DNA from: a virus
Length of the DNA: 21,776 nucleotides
Strand: one strand, 5' to 3'
Virus record (IMG/VR): IMGVR_UViG_3300009104_000134
Coordinates: 1 to 21,776 of that record
The position numbers and the translations under genes were made by a program. Under the pieces are notes generated by a model. The model was not told the origin of the DNA and did not search any database. It saw only the letters and a program-made list of their open reading frames with translations. Positions 9,701 to 14,875 of the stretch are shown piece after piece (position 1 is the stretch's first letter; each line of letters starts with the position of its first letter).

Positions 9701-12700
9701 TGTATCCAAGTCTTTTCCTACCTGTACTAGATCTATAAATAAAGCGTTAAGAAGACCTAGCGTTTTTTCCTTACTACCTGCTAAAGCCGCAGTAACTATA
9801 GGCCAGTACTTCTTAACAGAGCTAGTTATAAAATCTTGTATTTTACCTGCTTTAGTTTTTGTTTCGGTCTCTGCGTCTGTTCCTGTTTCTTGAGTAGGTT
9901 GCTCAGCAGAATCAGGAGATGGTTCAGTAGCTTCAGTAGTTTCAGGAGGTACCTCATCTGATTCCACAGGTTGTTTATCGAGGTTTTTAAGGTAGGCGAT
10001 CCTGTCAAGAATTTCTTGTTTTCTTTTATCTCTTTCATCTGGTGTACTCCTTACTATGTCTCCTTTATCTGTTTCTGCTTTTTCTTCGTCAAGAATTTTT
10101 TGATATTCTGCTTCAAGTTCTGTTATTTCATCTTGAATAGTTTTTCCTTTAGGTGCTTCTTTTTTCTTAGCTTTAGGATCTGCAATATCTTCTATAGCTT
10201 CATCTGTTATTTCTTCTACAGGTGCTTTAATTTTGTCTTTTATCTGACTTAATCCCTCGACAAATTCCTTATCCTTTTTTTGTTTATATGCTCGTCTATC
10301 TAAGTTCTTTGCTATAGAACTTTTATCAAAGCTTTCCACCGCAGTAAGAGCACTCTTACCTAATTCTACTTCATCTTCAAGTACTCGAATTAGTCTTCCA
10401 GACTTCTGTGGACTAATTTCCCAAATAAAGCTTATACCTTCATCTACTTCTTTTCTTTTCTGCCTTTCGGCCTCATAAGCTTTCTTGGACATTTTAGCAA
10501 CAGTGTAGTTCATCTTACGACTATTTCCAGATTCTTTATCTCCTGCTACCGTCCATACTTCGTCCTTACCTAAAGTTCCAGATTGCGAGTTTTTATATGC
10601 TTCTTGGAATGCAGCCAGTTTGTTAGTGAGATTTGTGGCATGTGTCTGCATGGCTGCGAATACAGTACCAATTTCTTGTTGTAGTAATTTTGGAGCTTTT
10701 TTATCAGGATTTCTAAATAAATCTATTATTTGATCTCGATAAGCATGTAACCCTTTAAATCGTTTGTCTTCCCCTTGAACAACTTCACCATGTACATCTG
10801 CAAAATCTTTATCTTTACGTTTATTTTCCAGTTTCTTTTTATCTTCTTGGGCCTTGAGTACAGCTTTCAAATAAGCTTTAGTATCTGGATCTGTTTCAGT
10901 TTCAATTAATTCTTTTAGTTTTTTAGGATCTGCAGTCTGTGAATCAGAGAAAGCCTCAGGACCACTAAATAATTTATCAGTTACAGTTTTAGTTACAGTT
11001 CCTTCGGAATCTAAAACTCCTTTTTTAGTTAGTTCATCTATCTTCTTACGTACAACTATTTTTTCTTCATCATTTAAATCTCTATTAGCAATTTCGTTTA
11101 ATTTGTTTAATAACAGTTCTTGTCTGAGAGGATTAACTTCTTCAGGAGTTAATTTAGCAAACTCCGCTTTACGCAACTCATCCAGCTTTTGCATACCTTT
11201 CTGTCTATTAGCATCGAACTGTCTAGTTTCGTTTAGATATTTTTGATACTCAGTAGGACTATCAAAATCTTCTTGAGTTAGTCGTCTACCTTCATCATTT
11301 GTCCATTCTTTAGGTTCTTCTTTTAATTTAATAATATTACTAATTACTTTACCGTCTTCTGTTTCCTGAACTCTTTCTAACCCACTATCGTCATCAGGTA
11401 CATAATCATCAGCTACATCTATTGCAACTTCTTCTCCAGATTCTAAAGGAGCCAGCCCAGGATCTACGTCAGCTGCTATAATCGCTACCTCATCTAATAA
11501 GATAGGAAGTTCACCTTCTGCTAGTTTGGTGCCTTTACCTTGTAAGATAGCAGCTGTTTTTTCGTCATCTTTAAGATCTGTTTCTAGAACTTTTTCAACT
11601 TTAGATCGTTCTTCAACTAGCTTAGTTCTGAGGAATTTTAATTGTTTACTGTTAAGCTTGGTTTCTAATTTATCTTCTAAAGCTTTTTTATCATTCTTAA
11701 GTTTTTCTATTTTATCGGGATCTTTAGTCTCAGCCTCTTCAGCAGCTTTTATTAGCTGGTCTGTTTGAGCTATCTTTTGACGTATACCTAAGCTAAGAAA
11801 ATCATTGTCTTTAAGCTTTATAGTTTCCCCGGAGTCTTTTACTAACTGGTCTTTTTGCTTTTTTAAATGAGCCAGTTCCTTCGCTAGTATTGCTTTGGCT
11901 TCTACTATCGCGTCTTTATGTTTAAATTCCTTAGCTCTTAGATCATCATAGATCTGTCCAAACCGCACATTATCGCTTTCAATTCCTCCAGGAATCTCTT
12001 TAACTTCGACAGATAGATCAGTTATTTGTCTATCTAAATCATTTATGCGCTCCTCGGCAGTAACTCTATCTAACTGCGCATTTATTTGATCTAATCCATT
12101 CTGAGCTTCTTGTCTTCTTCTCTTTGTTCTAGTAGCTCTATTTACGCCAGCTTCAGTAAGTTTTTTAGTTACTACACCAGCTCCTACAGTAGCTTGAATA
12201 GTTGGCCCAGCAAGAGTTCCTCTAATAGTAGTTGATAGCCCTTCTTCATATGATAATACTTCTCCAGTCATACCTGCACGTTCAGCTAATTCACTACCTA
12301 GTTCTTGGACGCCTTCAGCTACTTGAGGAAGTGCAAGTTTTGTAACAGGTTTAACTAGTAACAAATCTGCAGCTTTACCAGTTACTGTACTTTTCAATCC
12401 TCTATTAATTGAATCTCCTACTTTATTCATCCACTCTATGGGATTTTTAACTAATGGTTTTCCAGTAAGTATTCCTTTCATGTAAGAAATACTTGCTTTT
12501 TCCAAAGCTAAACTAAATGCAGCAGATATCTCAATTCTAGCTTCTATTTCAGGAGTTAACTCTTGATTAGGATTATCTTTTATCCATTGATCCTTCATGG
12601 TTTTAGCTTTACCTATAGATAAGCTAGCTAGCATACCTATTTGGACAGGAATATTTCCGAAAGCTAGTGCCAATGTGAATCCTATACTGTCAAATCCTTC

Positions 12701-14842
12701 TTCTAAAAAGATCCCTACGTTATCAAATGCATATAATAGAGCATCCCCTGTACCTTCTTTTTCTGCAATAAGCTGTAAAGCCGTAGCAGCTCCAGCCATA
12801 TGTTTTCTATTTACTGGAAAATACTTGCTATAGCTTTCAGCCATTTCTTTAATATTAGCTCTACCTTCTGGAGTAGTAGCAAATGCACTAGCAAGAAGCT
12901 CAGCAGGGTAACGTATACCTTGCATAGTTCTGTTGAAATATTCCCCAAAAGAACCGTCAGCTGGAGCATTTGGATCTGCTTCCCAATTAGCTTTATTATA
13001 ATCATGATATGATTTAGCTATGACTTCAGGTAACCCACTAATAGGAACTCCCTCACGAGTCCTAACTGACCATGTTCCATCTTTGTGCTTAGTAGCATTG
13101 CCGTATGTTTCTATAACCGGACTGGTGCTTTCTAACGGAGCTAATTCAGTTTCCTTTTTAATTGCCTTCTCAATATTTGGATCCGTTGCTAATAAAGACA
13201 TTGGATCTAAGCTGGAGGATCCTAGTAAGGCATCCGCAGATGCACTAGGCCCCAAAACCGTAGCCGTGTAGTCAAGATCATAATTTCCTTGTCTACGAGC
13301 AGGTGTAGAAGGAAGTAATGGAGGAGGTTTAGTCTCGTCTACAATAGGTTCTTCTATAAAACGTCTAACTGGTTTTTTAGTAGGTTCTGGAGTGCCTACT
13401 GTAATAAATTCGTCAGAAGGTTGTATGTCAAGATTAGTGCTTATATTTGTAAGCCAATTTTTATTTAATGGATGCGCGTTAACAGGTGCATAAATTTCGC
13501 TATACCACTTTAAAAATTCTGAAGTAAAGTTCCCGTCTTTAATAGCTGAATTTTTTTCTGGATTGGCATTAATTAAACCTCGTTCTTGAGCACCAGCTAC
13601 GTCTGATCTAGATCCTCCTGCTTCCCACATTTTTATATGCCGGTCAATATGTTTAGATACTTCTGTTCTAGCTTCTTCAGGCGATATAGTTTCACCTGCT
13701 GCCAGCCGTTTTTCAAAAGCTTCACTAAAATAGCCATAAGGGATGCGGGCATCCTTCTTACCTTCAGCTATATTAATAGCATCTAATAGCCGCTCTTTAG
13801 TTTTTATAGTTTGTTTTGATGAAATGTCAGTTACTACAGGAGGTTTTGTTGGAGCTTCGGTAGGCTCTTCTATGCTGATTCCTAATGTTTTACCATACTC
13901 AGCAACAAACTTTTTAACTGCTTCTTCATTTTTATTTGCTGTATCTATACTATCGGGGCTTTCATCAATCCACATTAAATTGGGATACTTTTCAGCAAAA
14001 GACTTGAGAGCTACTTCTAATTCAGCTTCTGAAGCGGGTAAATTAAGCTGTTGGAGTGTTTTTTTAACACCAGATTTAAAAGCGTCAGGAGCTTTAGATA
14101 CACCTTCAAAAAATGCATCGGTTGCAGCAGTCCATTTATCTGCATCAAACAACGTATCTCCAGCTTTACTAATCCCTTGAACAAATTGATCGCCTGCACG
14201 ACTTAATTTGTCCATTACTGTTTCTTCAGTTTTTGGAGGGTTATCTTTTATCCAGTCAATTAAATCTTTAACATTATTGTTAAGATATTGTGTAGCTTGC
14301 TGACTATTCAATCCAGTAGCGCCTTTAGCCGTCATAAACTCTTTAGCGGCTACTTCTAAACTTTCCGCTCCTTTATCTAGTCCTAATAAAACTAAATCCT
14401 CAGTCTTTGCGATAGATGACAATAAACTATCCCATTCTTCAGGCATGTTTACTGGAGCCACAGGCTCCTGAGCTTTTTTAGCTACTTTATCGGCTATAGC
14501 TCCAGGAGTGTTACGATCCTGCTCTGTAATTTCCCCGTCTTCAAAATCATTTACATCAAGGGCTAAAGCAGGCTCTTGACTTGGGGTATCAGGAATTTCA
14601 GTATTATCTGGGGATTGGATATAAGCTTTTTGTGCAGCTACTCCCGAAGTATTTTTATGTCCATTGCCAAATACTTCAGTAGCTACTTGCAGCTTCTGCT
14701 GATTAAGTCTAGCTTTAGCTTCTAGTAAGCGATTAGTTAAGGAAGTTGCTTTAGGATCTGATGGTACTTGAGTGTAGTCAGGATCTAGAGTAGCAGTCTC
14801 ATCTCCAAACAGATCCCGCTTAATGCTATCAAATTTTCGCAT
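740..14842 (-). CDS. Giant N4-type virion RNA polymerase fused to SF1 helicase, metallopeptidase and murein hydrolase domains (4700 aa)
   Basis: One uninterrupted 4700-codon frame, longer than N4 vRNAP (about 3500 aa). Order of parts: N-terminal helical region (1-345); lysozyme/transglycosylase-like segment (350-470); Pro-rich linker (about 480-560); hydrophobic/glycine-rich segments (690-905); coiled-coil-like Lys/Glu-rich region (905-1620); acidic P/T/E linker (1623-1666); single-subunit RNA polymerase (1668-2914); Dda/RecD-like SF1 helicase (2915-3490); HExxH metallopeptidase (3580-3730); long C-terminal region to 4700. By analogy with N4 it should be packaged in a few copies per virion and ejected with the DNA to transcribe early genes. 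It is the last gene of the late operon. The ATG at 14842 is preceded by only a weak GGTGAT and there is no alternative in-frame start nearby; the gap to the previous gene is 33 bases. Polymerase and helicase assignments rest on complete motif sets; the other domains are less certain. Confidence 0.9.
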   Translation of the reverse strand: MRKFDSIKRDLFGDETATLDPDYTQVPSDPKATSLTNRLLEAKARLNQQKLQVATEVFGNGHKNTSGVAAQKAYIQSPDNTEIPDTPSQEPALALDVNDFEDGEITEQDRNTPGAIADKVAKKAQEPVAPVNMPEEWDSLLSSIAKTEDLVLLGLDKGAESLEVAAKEFMTAKGATGLNSQQATQYLNNNVKDLIDWIKDNPPKTEETVMDKLSRAGDQFVQGISKAGDTLFDADKWTAATDAFFEGVSKAPDAFKSGVKKTLQQLNLPASEAELEVALKSFAEKYPNLMWIDESPDSIDTANKNEEAVKKFVAEYGKTLGISIEEPTEAPTKPPVVTDISSKQTIKTKERLLDAINIAEGKKDARIPYGYFSEAFEKRLAAGETISPEEARTEVSKHIDRHIKMWEAGGSRSDVAGAQERGLINANPEKNSAIKDGNFTSEFLKWYSEIYAPVNAHPLNKNWLTNISTNLDIQPSDEFITVGTPEPTKKPVRRFIEEPIVDETKPPPLLPSTPARRQGNYDLDYTATVLGPSASADALLGSSSLDPMSLLATDPNIEKAIKKETELAPLESTSPVIETYGNATKHKDGTWSVRTREGVPISGLPEVIAKSYHDYNKANWEADPNAPADGSFGEYFNRTMQGIRYPAELLASAFATTPEGRANIKEMAESYSKYFPVNRKHMAGAATALQLIAEKEGTGDALLYAFDNVGIFLEEGFDSIGFTLALAFGNIPVQIGMLASLSIGKAKTMKDQWIKDNPNQELTPEIEARIEISAAFSLALEKASISYMKGILTGKPLVKNPIEWMNKVGDSINRGLKSTVTGKAADLLLVKPVTKLALPQVAEGVQELGSELAERAGMTGEVLSYEEGLSTTIRGTLAGPTIQATVGAGVVTKKLTEAGVNRATRTKRRRQEAQNGLDQINAQLDRVTAEERINDLDRQITDLSVEVKEIPGGIESDNVRFGQIYDDLRAKEFKHKDAIVEAKAILAKELAHLKKQKDQLVKDSGETIKLKDNDFLSLGIRQKIAQTDQLIKAAEEAETKDPDKIEKLKNDKKALEDKLETKLNSKQLKFLRTKLVEERSKVEKVLETDLKDDEKTAAILQGKGTKLAEGELPILLDEVAIIAADVDPGLAPLESGEEVAIDVADDYVPDDDSGLERVQETEDGKVISNIIKLKEEPKEWTNDEGRRLTQEDFDSPTEYQKYLNETRQFDANRQKGMQKLDELRKAEFAKLTPEEVNPLRQELLLNKLNEIANRDLNDEEKIVVRKKIDELTKKGVLDSEGTVTKTVTDKLFSGPEAFSDSQTADPKKLKELIETETDPDTKAYLKAVLKAQEDKKKLENKRKDKDFADVHGEVVQGEDKRFKGLHAYRDQIIDLFRNPDKKAPKLLQQEIGTVFAAMQTHATNLTNKLAAFQEAYKNSQSGTLGKDEVWTVAGDKESGNSRKMNYTVAKMSKKAYEAERQKRKEVDEGISFIWEISPQKSGRLIRVLEDEVELGKSALTAVESFDKSSIAKNLDRRAYKQKKDKEFVEGLSQIKDKIKAPVEEITDEAIEDIADPKAKKKEAPKGKTIQDEITELEAEYQKILDEEKAETDKGDIVRSTPDERDKRKQEILDRIAYLKNLDKQPVESDEVPPETTEATEPSPDSAEQPTQETGTDAETETKTKAGKIQDFITSSVKKYWPIVTAALAGSKEKTLGLLNALFIDLVQVGKDLDTPGLHTLEDTAFTWTQEDVDSGKHSNITVGEFSVIKLKKSLRGLGLSKNSANYIANGYANFKKRYNKIAFNKLEVGRSVRIIDAEDPNKLYKIESITDGKATLKGMAEPVPVERLIERSYALREPLSLLLRTDEKDPANSIGVLPDQVLLGMFIGVLSFKTRSSTNTRFTSEWEKKQFLVSGKRDLTHDEERELKGLGLSFNDTADGIGRDVASLLQLSAKKIALDDPTLTQEGADLYYKNLIPALGMMALDIAAGTDSGASFTIENKIWNFDQAKKDDRNYNNTDDKTSYRYLLFPETKNKKVPQVSKEGKESLEELTDKLEIEFEEYGEVLQKPVDTTNRIKTAFKKVPRKVLKALKKLHNAKWTTAESMDSVVALAGGNRAVLEQLMGVIPIEGVELHQRQRDSAEAANRDKNNDLDHLLEANEEGLLQEFYFSYRLQNQHRVMQQGRINPQNSKVSRHLLRSWEPQTYSKENLWKFKLAVAQNFGLDIDKNKLSYAETEFDYIINDGHVQDAVKALQQLKQNKNNKEAANKLAEALSAIKNKERYEEASIGLISAITALANYMPNGDGIGVAEFKSDIAMEIDGITNGFAMNLMQFPMFEDADDLETHLNQVGNYFNVNAQHDPTKPDVYMTLIGHIKTGATSNKALKWYEDTAWKDGFVHEKGVNYHTPKRGEKLSERQKKENREELEKYRKLYNSRDAALKSLDPAMYSYTKEMRKTVKYPFMIFMYGGGTESISRGVASDVVDGIYEQVSALHTEYQEMLTNIDNIIKDEGPLAEREAQRILGEMDMRIDEFLESLEKLGAFEGKTTIKGKDGREISPKERYKNLLIDGKALDVRNGKALYNFNDAELTKVIGRTLEPRFSYGLDSMLGKTRDSRNSLIKMGQMLHRMFMLRYERAYKDKVDQLNEEYKAKLSDEDKLKFKPINRLTDQQVRQMVTQVGEELSEVLPQVAGPLSQILKDKDGNEYTDGALDLSEIRTAREKNISLGLDSDKIENKLLVDGEKFNRAIMAKQLEFIEPGVSALIRQIQNMDSVILTQTFNVDANVLPLHDAFMASPEQLSSISNVYGKMYLKYNKQFSIMENTFKQLEKVKATLTAQEIARLNKQYLDEESKTDKKDPKNADRFIIGFRSEVANVKEQRDALFERDMVSHQLYMPKPEGDPIEESVRKQAEQEIRNKINDEEPLPGSEADRPVLFGDNKANDDQWRAMHKMKQWWNKTKATAEELAEKRKPEVKEENRIFVLQGRGGTGKTTIVEKAVTDLGIELGEVKFALPTHKAKRVIKQSAKKYGPQDFDTIAGFLGEVPKPRQNSKGEWYHSFERDPLAAVKQQEKLAGVKLIVIDEASMVNEQHTAGLILLARKQKIRLLFMGDNVQLPPIEKDRPNEEGLLVGKVDVSKVFDTVMEIGQKKPLLDIDTKQHYAKLNQRMRQDAGNPILGITDILANIAERIHETHETYLKTWSSKALSFVLPIINNDNVEYMEGTLKDGATDATIKAFTNEYKAARDADKKLREQAEKATDPLQKRVLLNQAVNEQNIKFIHYNNAEHSRSKKLREKIRSELFDDFFAGDVETKPFLVGERIVIDESAVEIKGSMIKRSEDLNNGDEVTVVEELKEQKNTSFKDGYGDEAPTYSRITVSVLKVKTDNGKEHTLVLEHKDSKQHIIDRMKERGTYRKTQEERMALEMFTEGLGAAYLINAHKAQGSTYDTVYVDYENIMRSAQDDIRKIDPRTGKLKRWGPDFLTRVKALYVATSRPRNRLVLVGTDDIQFGTGEQLAENKLLTKNLENINDPLIQDAIDDEIGKKLKSIDDLPKDPTSERKELGDITEGNFRKLFNKFKEFSNQYYASAQEMLRHTETLDSVLDILGEGITEIGGIRLTTQEINGITQGEYDIANQSMQVMLSNQSPFNVNQSPQEVYVHELLHATTALAIRDNPLIANRVDRVYLQTKRALDAKYGKGSGYKVFLAGITNPSANDKAMAKKQYNYVFAGREKNRIHEFLAYAATNRQMIEFLKTQPKAVREGILDEILFIVTEIMNFLKQAFGARTYKAKGDNAFAEILAATEHLVATQAKYESKLALLNTKTYNQLDKADEFFKQLGEDIAVKIAGKTGEPKSMLRAAATMGSGTLFNIFATNEGTIRARQMIDGALNKTMRGIANEIGDGALTKEMIEQLLHVKVNISKARQQAETFTMNWFNGNKDEGIEGIWKSVKEGDKHGLTNDTKVALTRVLFQADLSALLNEGTEWEMSPAEIMDLIGDNRKGRRNTLKAQIAKELRLSHKSPALSYAKELGYWIATGNRKLDDAFTNAASIATDHMEAPTEEQIRLLDMYSTLSALDYTDSSHNRAVVELARKEFAADPDRNGISDLLKSHRTYKNNVLTENFEGNELQIVKGFIVERVDNFTSIRMDRADKVKEMKQLGFSESYPVKKVVPGQTIDTMYVTRTNPEVTDVSGVMSTTNQRNMGTTLTEILVRDPKFHHTKGPNKGKPNFYIIQAEVAKFVKAKNKSAKANTTFKWKNEATMTPLRDAQNNIVDYRVMMNHSDVEQILRPDLQIDHVFAHMRSSAIDRRETIESDKRTVELLVYEQLDLMGTNPQLEWIDIMDPDSPYIDRYRKLPEAVRNHIKQYAKNGRFFIREDIIDKVFGYKSFDLSELKMLQDESTTTKRISKRVAGITHHAIKQTVGYGKNRVVIAMPKVVVGNMMSNIYQLMMRKIPLDYIFHKIFEGVHEYNKYRKDTERRVKLKHEIDSQKLDKNTSPEAIEVAELDDRIQGNLIHRLSKAGLNSLIVEDINDAQADGWLNKLQKTIPYSFPQAQKYIDKIPSELGDAARFIFMTKGSKPYQISRHIVQMTDFLARYVMIEHGTKVQGRDFNEVMHESLDAFVVFDEALVPALETLEAVGATSFLSYYLRNARASRKLAASSPTSVALSAAIQGATGIPTLGNVNSSWLAGKFTPNLLQTDDLFDEANNVTLFDILKNEGRDLFN
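923..1825 (-). other. C-terminal region of giant protein (about residues 4340-4640)
   Basis: This is a mixed helical region with features I associate with the C-termini of large phage polyvalent or ejection proteins. They include an asparagine-rich hydrophobic helix (VVVGNMMSNIYQLMM), a later LARYVMIEHGTK helix, and a closing SFLSYYLRNARASRKL segment before a low-complexity tail. In N4 the C-terminal third of vRNAP is needed for packaging the protein into virions, so a capsid-targeting role is plausible. No catalytic motif is visible. Confidence 0.4.
3653..4105 (-). other. Domain in giant protein: zincin metallopeptidase of polyvalent-protein type (about residues 3580-3730)
   Basis: VYVHELLHATTA gives an HExxH zinc site (H3636, E3637, H3640). 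About 75 residues later HEFLAYAATN supplies a candidate third ligand (E3714, possibly H3713). This HELLHA...HEFLAYAxT layout is the one found in metallopeptidase domains of large phage polyvalent proteins. Possible targets are the giant protein itself or host proteins met on entry; the sequence does not say which. Confidence 0.68.
4373..6100 (-). other. Domain in giant protein: Dda/RecD-like SF1 helicase (about residues 2915-3490)
   Basis: A full SF1 motif series is visible. Q motif: NDDQWRAM (Q2923). Motif I: GRGGTGKTT (G2963-T2971, K2969). Motif Ia: ALPTHKAKRVI. Motif II: VIDEAS (D3060, E3061). Motif III: MGDNVQLPP (D3089, Q3092). Motif IV: NQRMRQ (R3144, R3146). Motif V: NAHKAQGSTYDTVYVD (K3417, Q3419, G3420). 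Motif VI: YVATSRPRN (R3471). Between IV and V is a long insert with a beta-rich stretch (YSRITVSVLKVKTDNGKEH) resembling the SH3-like insert of T4 Dda. This family unwinds or translocates 5' to 3' using ATP. The domain starts about 154 residues after polymerase D2769; N4 mini-vRNAP ends 155 residues after D951. Confidence 0.88.
6101..9841 (-). other. Domain in giant protein: N4-type single-subunit virion RNA polymerase (about residues 1668-2914)
   Basis: All four signature motifs of the T7/N4 polymerase family are visible in order. The T/DxxGR-type motif reads MQQGR, with R2164 (the first position is Met here). Motif A reads EIDGITNGFAMNLM, with metal-binding D2300. Motif B reads RKTVKYPFMIFMYG, which is R-x3-K-x7-YG with R2434, K2438 and Y2446. 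Motif C reads LPLHDAFM, with D2769. Spacings are 136 (R to D), 138 (A to B) and 331 (B to C). Recalled N4 mini-vRNAP positions R424, D559, R666, K670, Y678 and D951 give 135, 111 and 281, so this is the N4 type rather than the compact T7 type. Substrate is single-stranded or hairpin promoter DNA in N4; promoter type here is unknown. Confidence 0.88.
9845..9976 (-). other. Acidic Pro/Thr/Glu linker before the polymerase domain (residues 1623-1666)
   Basis: About 44 residues consist almost only of E, D, P, T, S, Q and A, from QPVESDEVPPETTEATEP through the run ending ETKTKAG. They separate the Lys/Glu-rich coiled-coil-like region from a more globular-looking sequence beginning KIQDFITSSVKKYW. 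The composition indicates a disordered hinge and marks the likely N-terminal boundary of the RNA polymerase module. Confidence 0.7.
12128..12775 (-). other. Hydrophobic, glycine-rich segments of giant protein (about residues 690-905)
   Basis: This stretch contains several hydrophobic segments, for example around IGFTLALAFGNIPVQIGML and SAAFSLALEKASISYM. A VAEGVQELGSELAE helix follows, then the Gly/Ala-rich LAGPTIQATVGAGVV. Similar amphipathic and glycine-rich regions occur in phage ejection proteins that insert into the host envelope. A membrane-contact role during ejection is inferred, not shown. Confidence 0.45.
13433..13795 (-). other. Domain in giant protein: lysozyme/transglycosylase-like murein hydrolase (about residues 350-470)
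   Basis: The segment runs INIAEG (candidate catalytic Glu E360), then IPYGYF, a helical stretch with a conserved-looking W (KMWEAGG), then FLKWYSEIYAPVN and HPLNKNWLTNI. This AEG...PYG...W..G...YaP...LNKNW pattern matches, from memory, a family of small phage and bacterial lysozyme-like/transglycosylase domains. Cutting murein from inside the ejected apparatus is a known job of T7 gp16, whose N-terminus has a transglycosylase domain. The N-terminal placement here is parallel. The match is by eye, so the fold is an inference. Confidence 0.5.
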
Positions 14843-14875
14843 ATCACCATTATCTGTAGGGATTATTTTTTAGGA

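Noticed and set aside
9971-10252. Plus-strand 93-codon frame rich in Phe and Cys
   Set aside because: It is the antisense shadow of the Lys/Glu-rich part of the giant protein, with no ribosome binding site and implausible composition.
12811-13005. Minus-strand nested 64-codon frame
   Set aside because: It lies in another frame of the giant gene without a ribosome binding site; the main frame runs uninterrupted through it.
13743-14180. Plus-strand 145-codon frame
   Set aside because: It is fully antisense to the continuous giant gene, has no upstream signals and is Ser/Ala-rich as expected of a shadow frame.
740-14842. A crAss-like giant protein with a YonO-type double-psi beta-barrel polymerase
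   Set aside because: No DxDxD-type active site was seen, whereas the single-subunit motifs A, B, C and the GR motif are all present in order with N4-like spacing.
740-14842. Possibility that the 14-kb frame is several genes joined by an assembly artefact
   Set aside because: There is one continuous frame with no internal stop, similar base composition throughout, and domain order that fits known giant ejection proteins.
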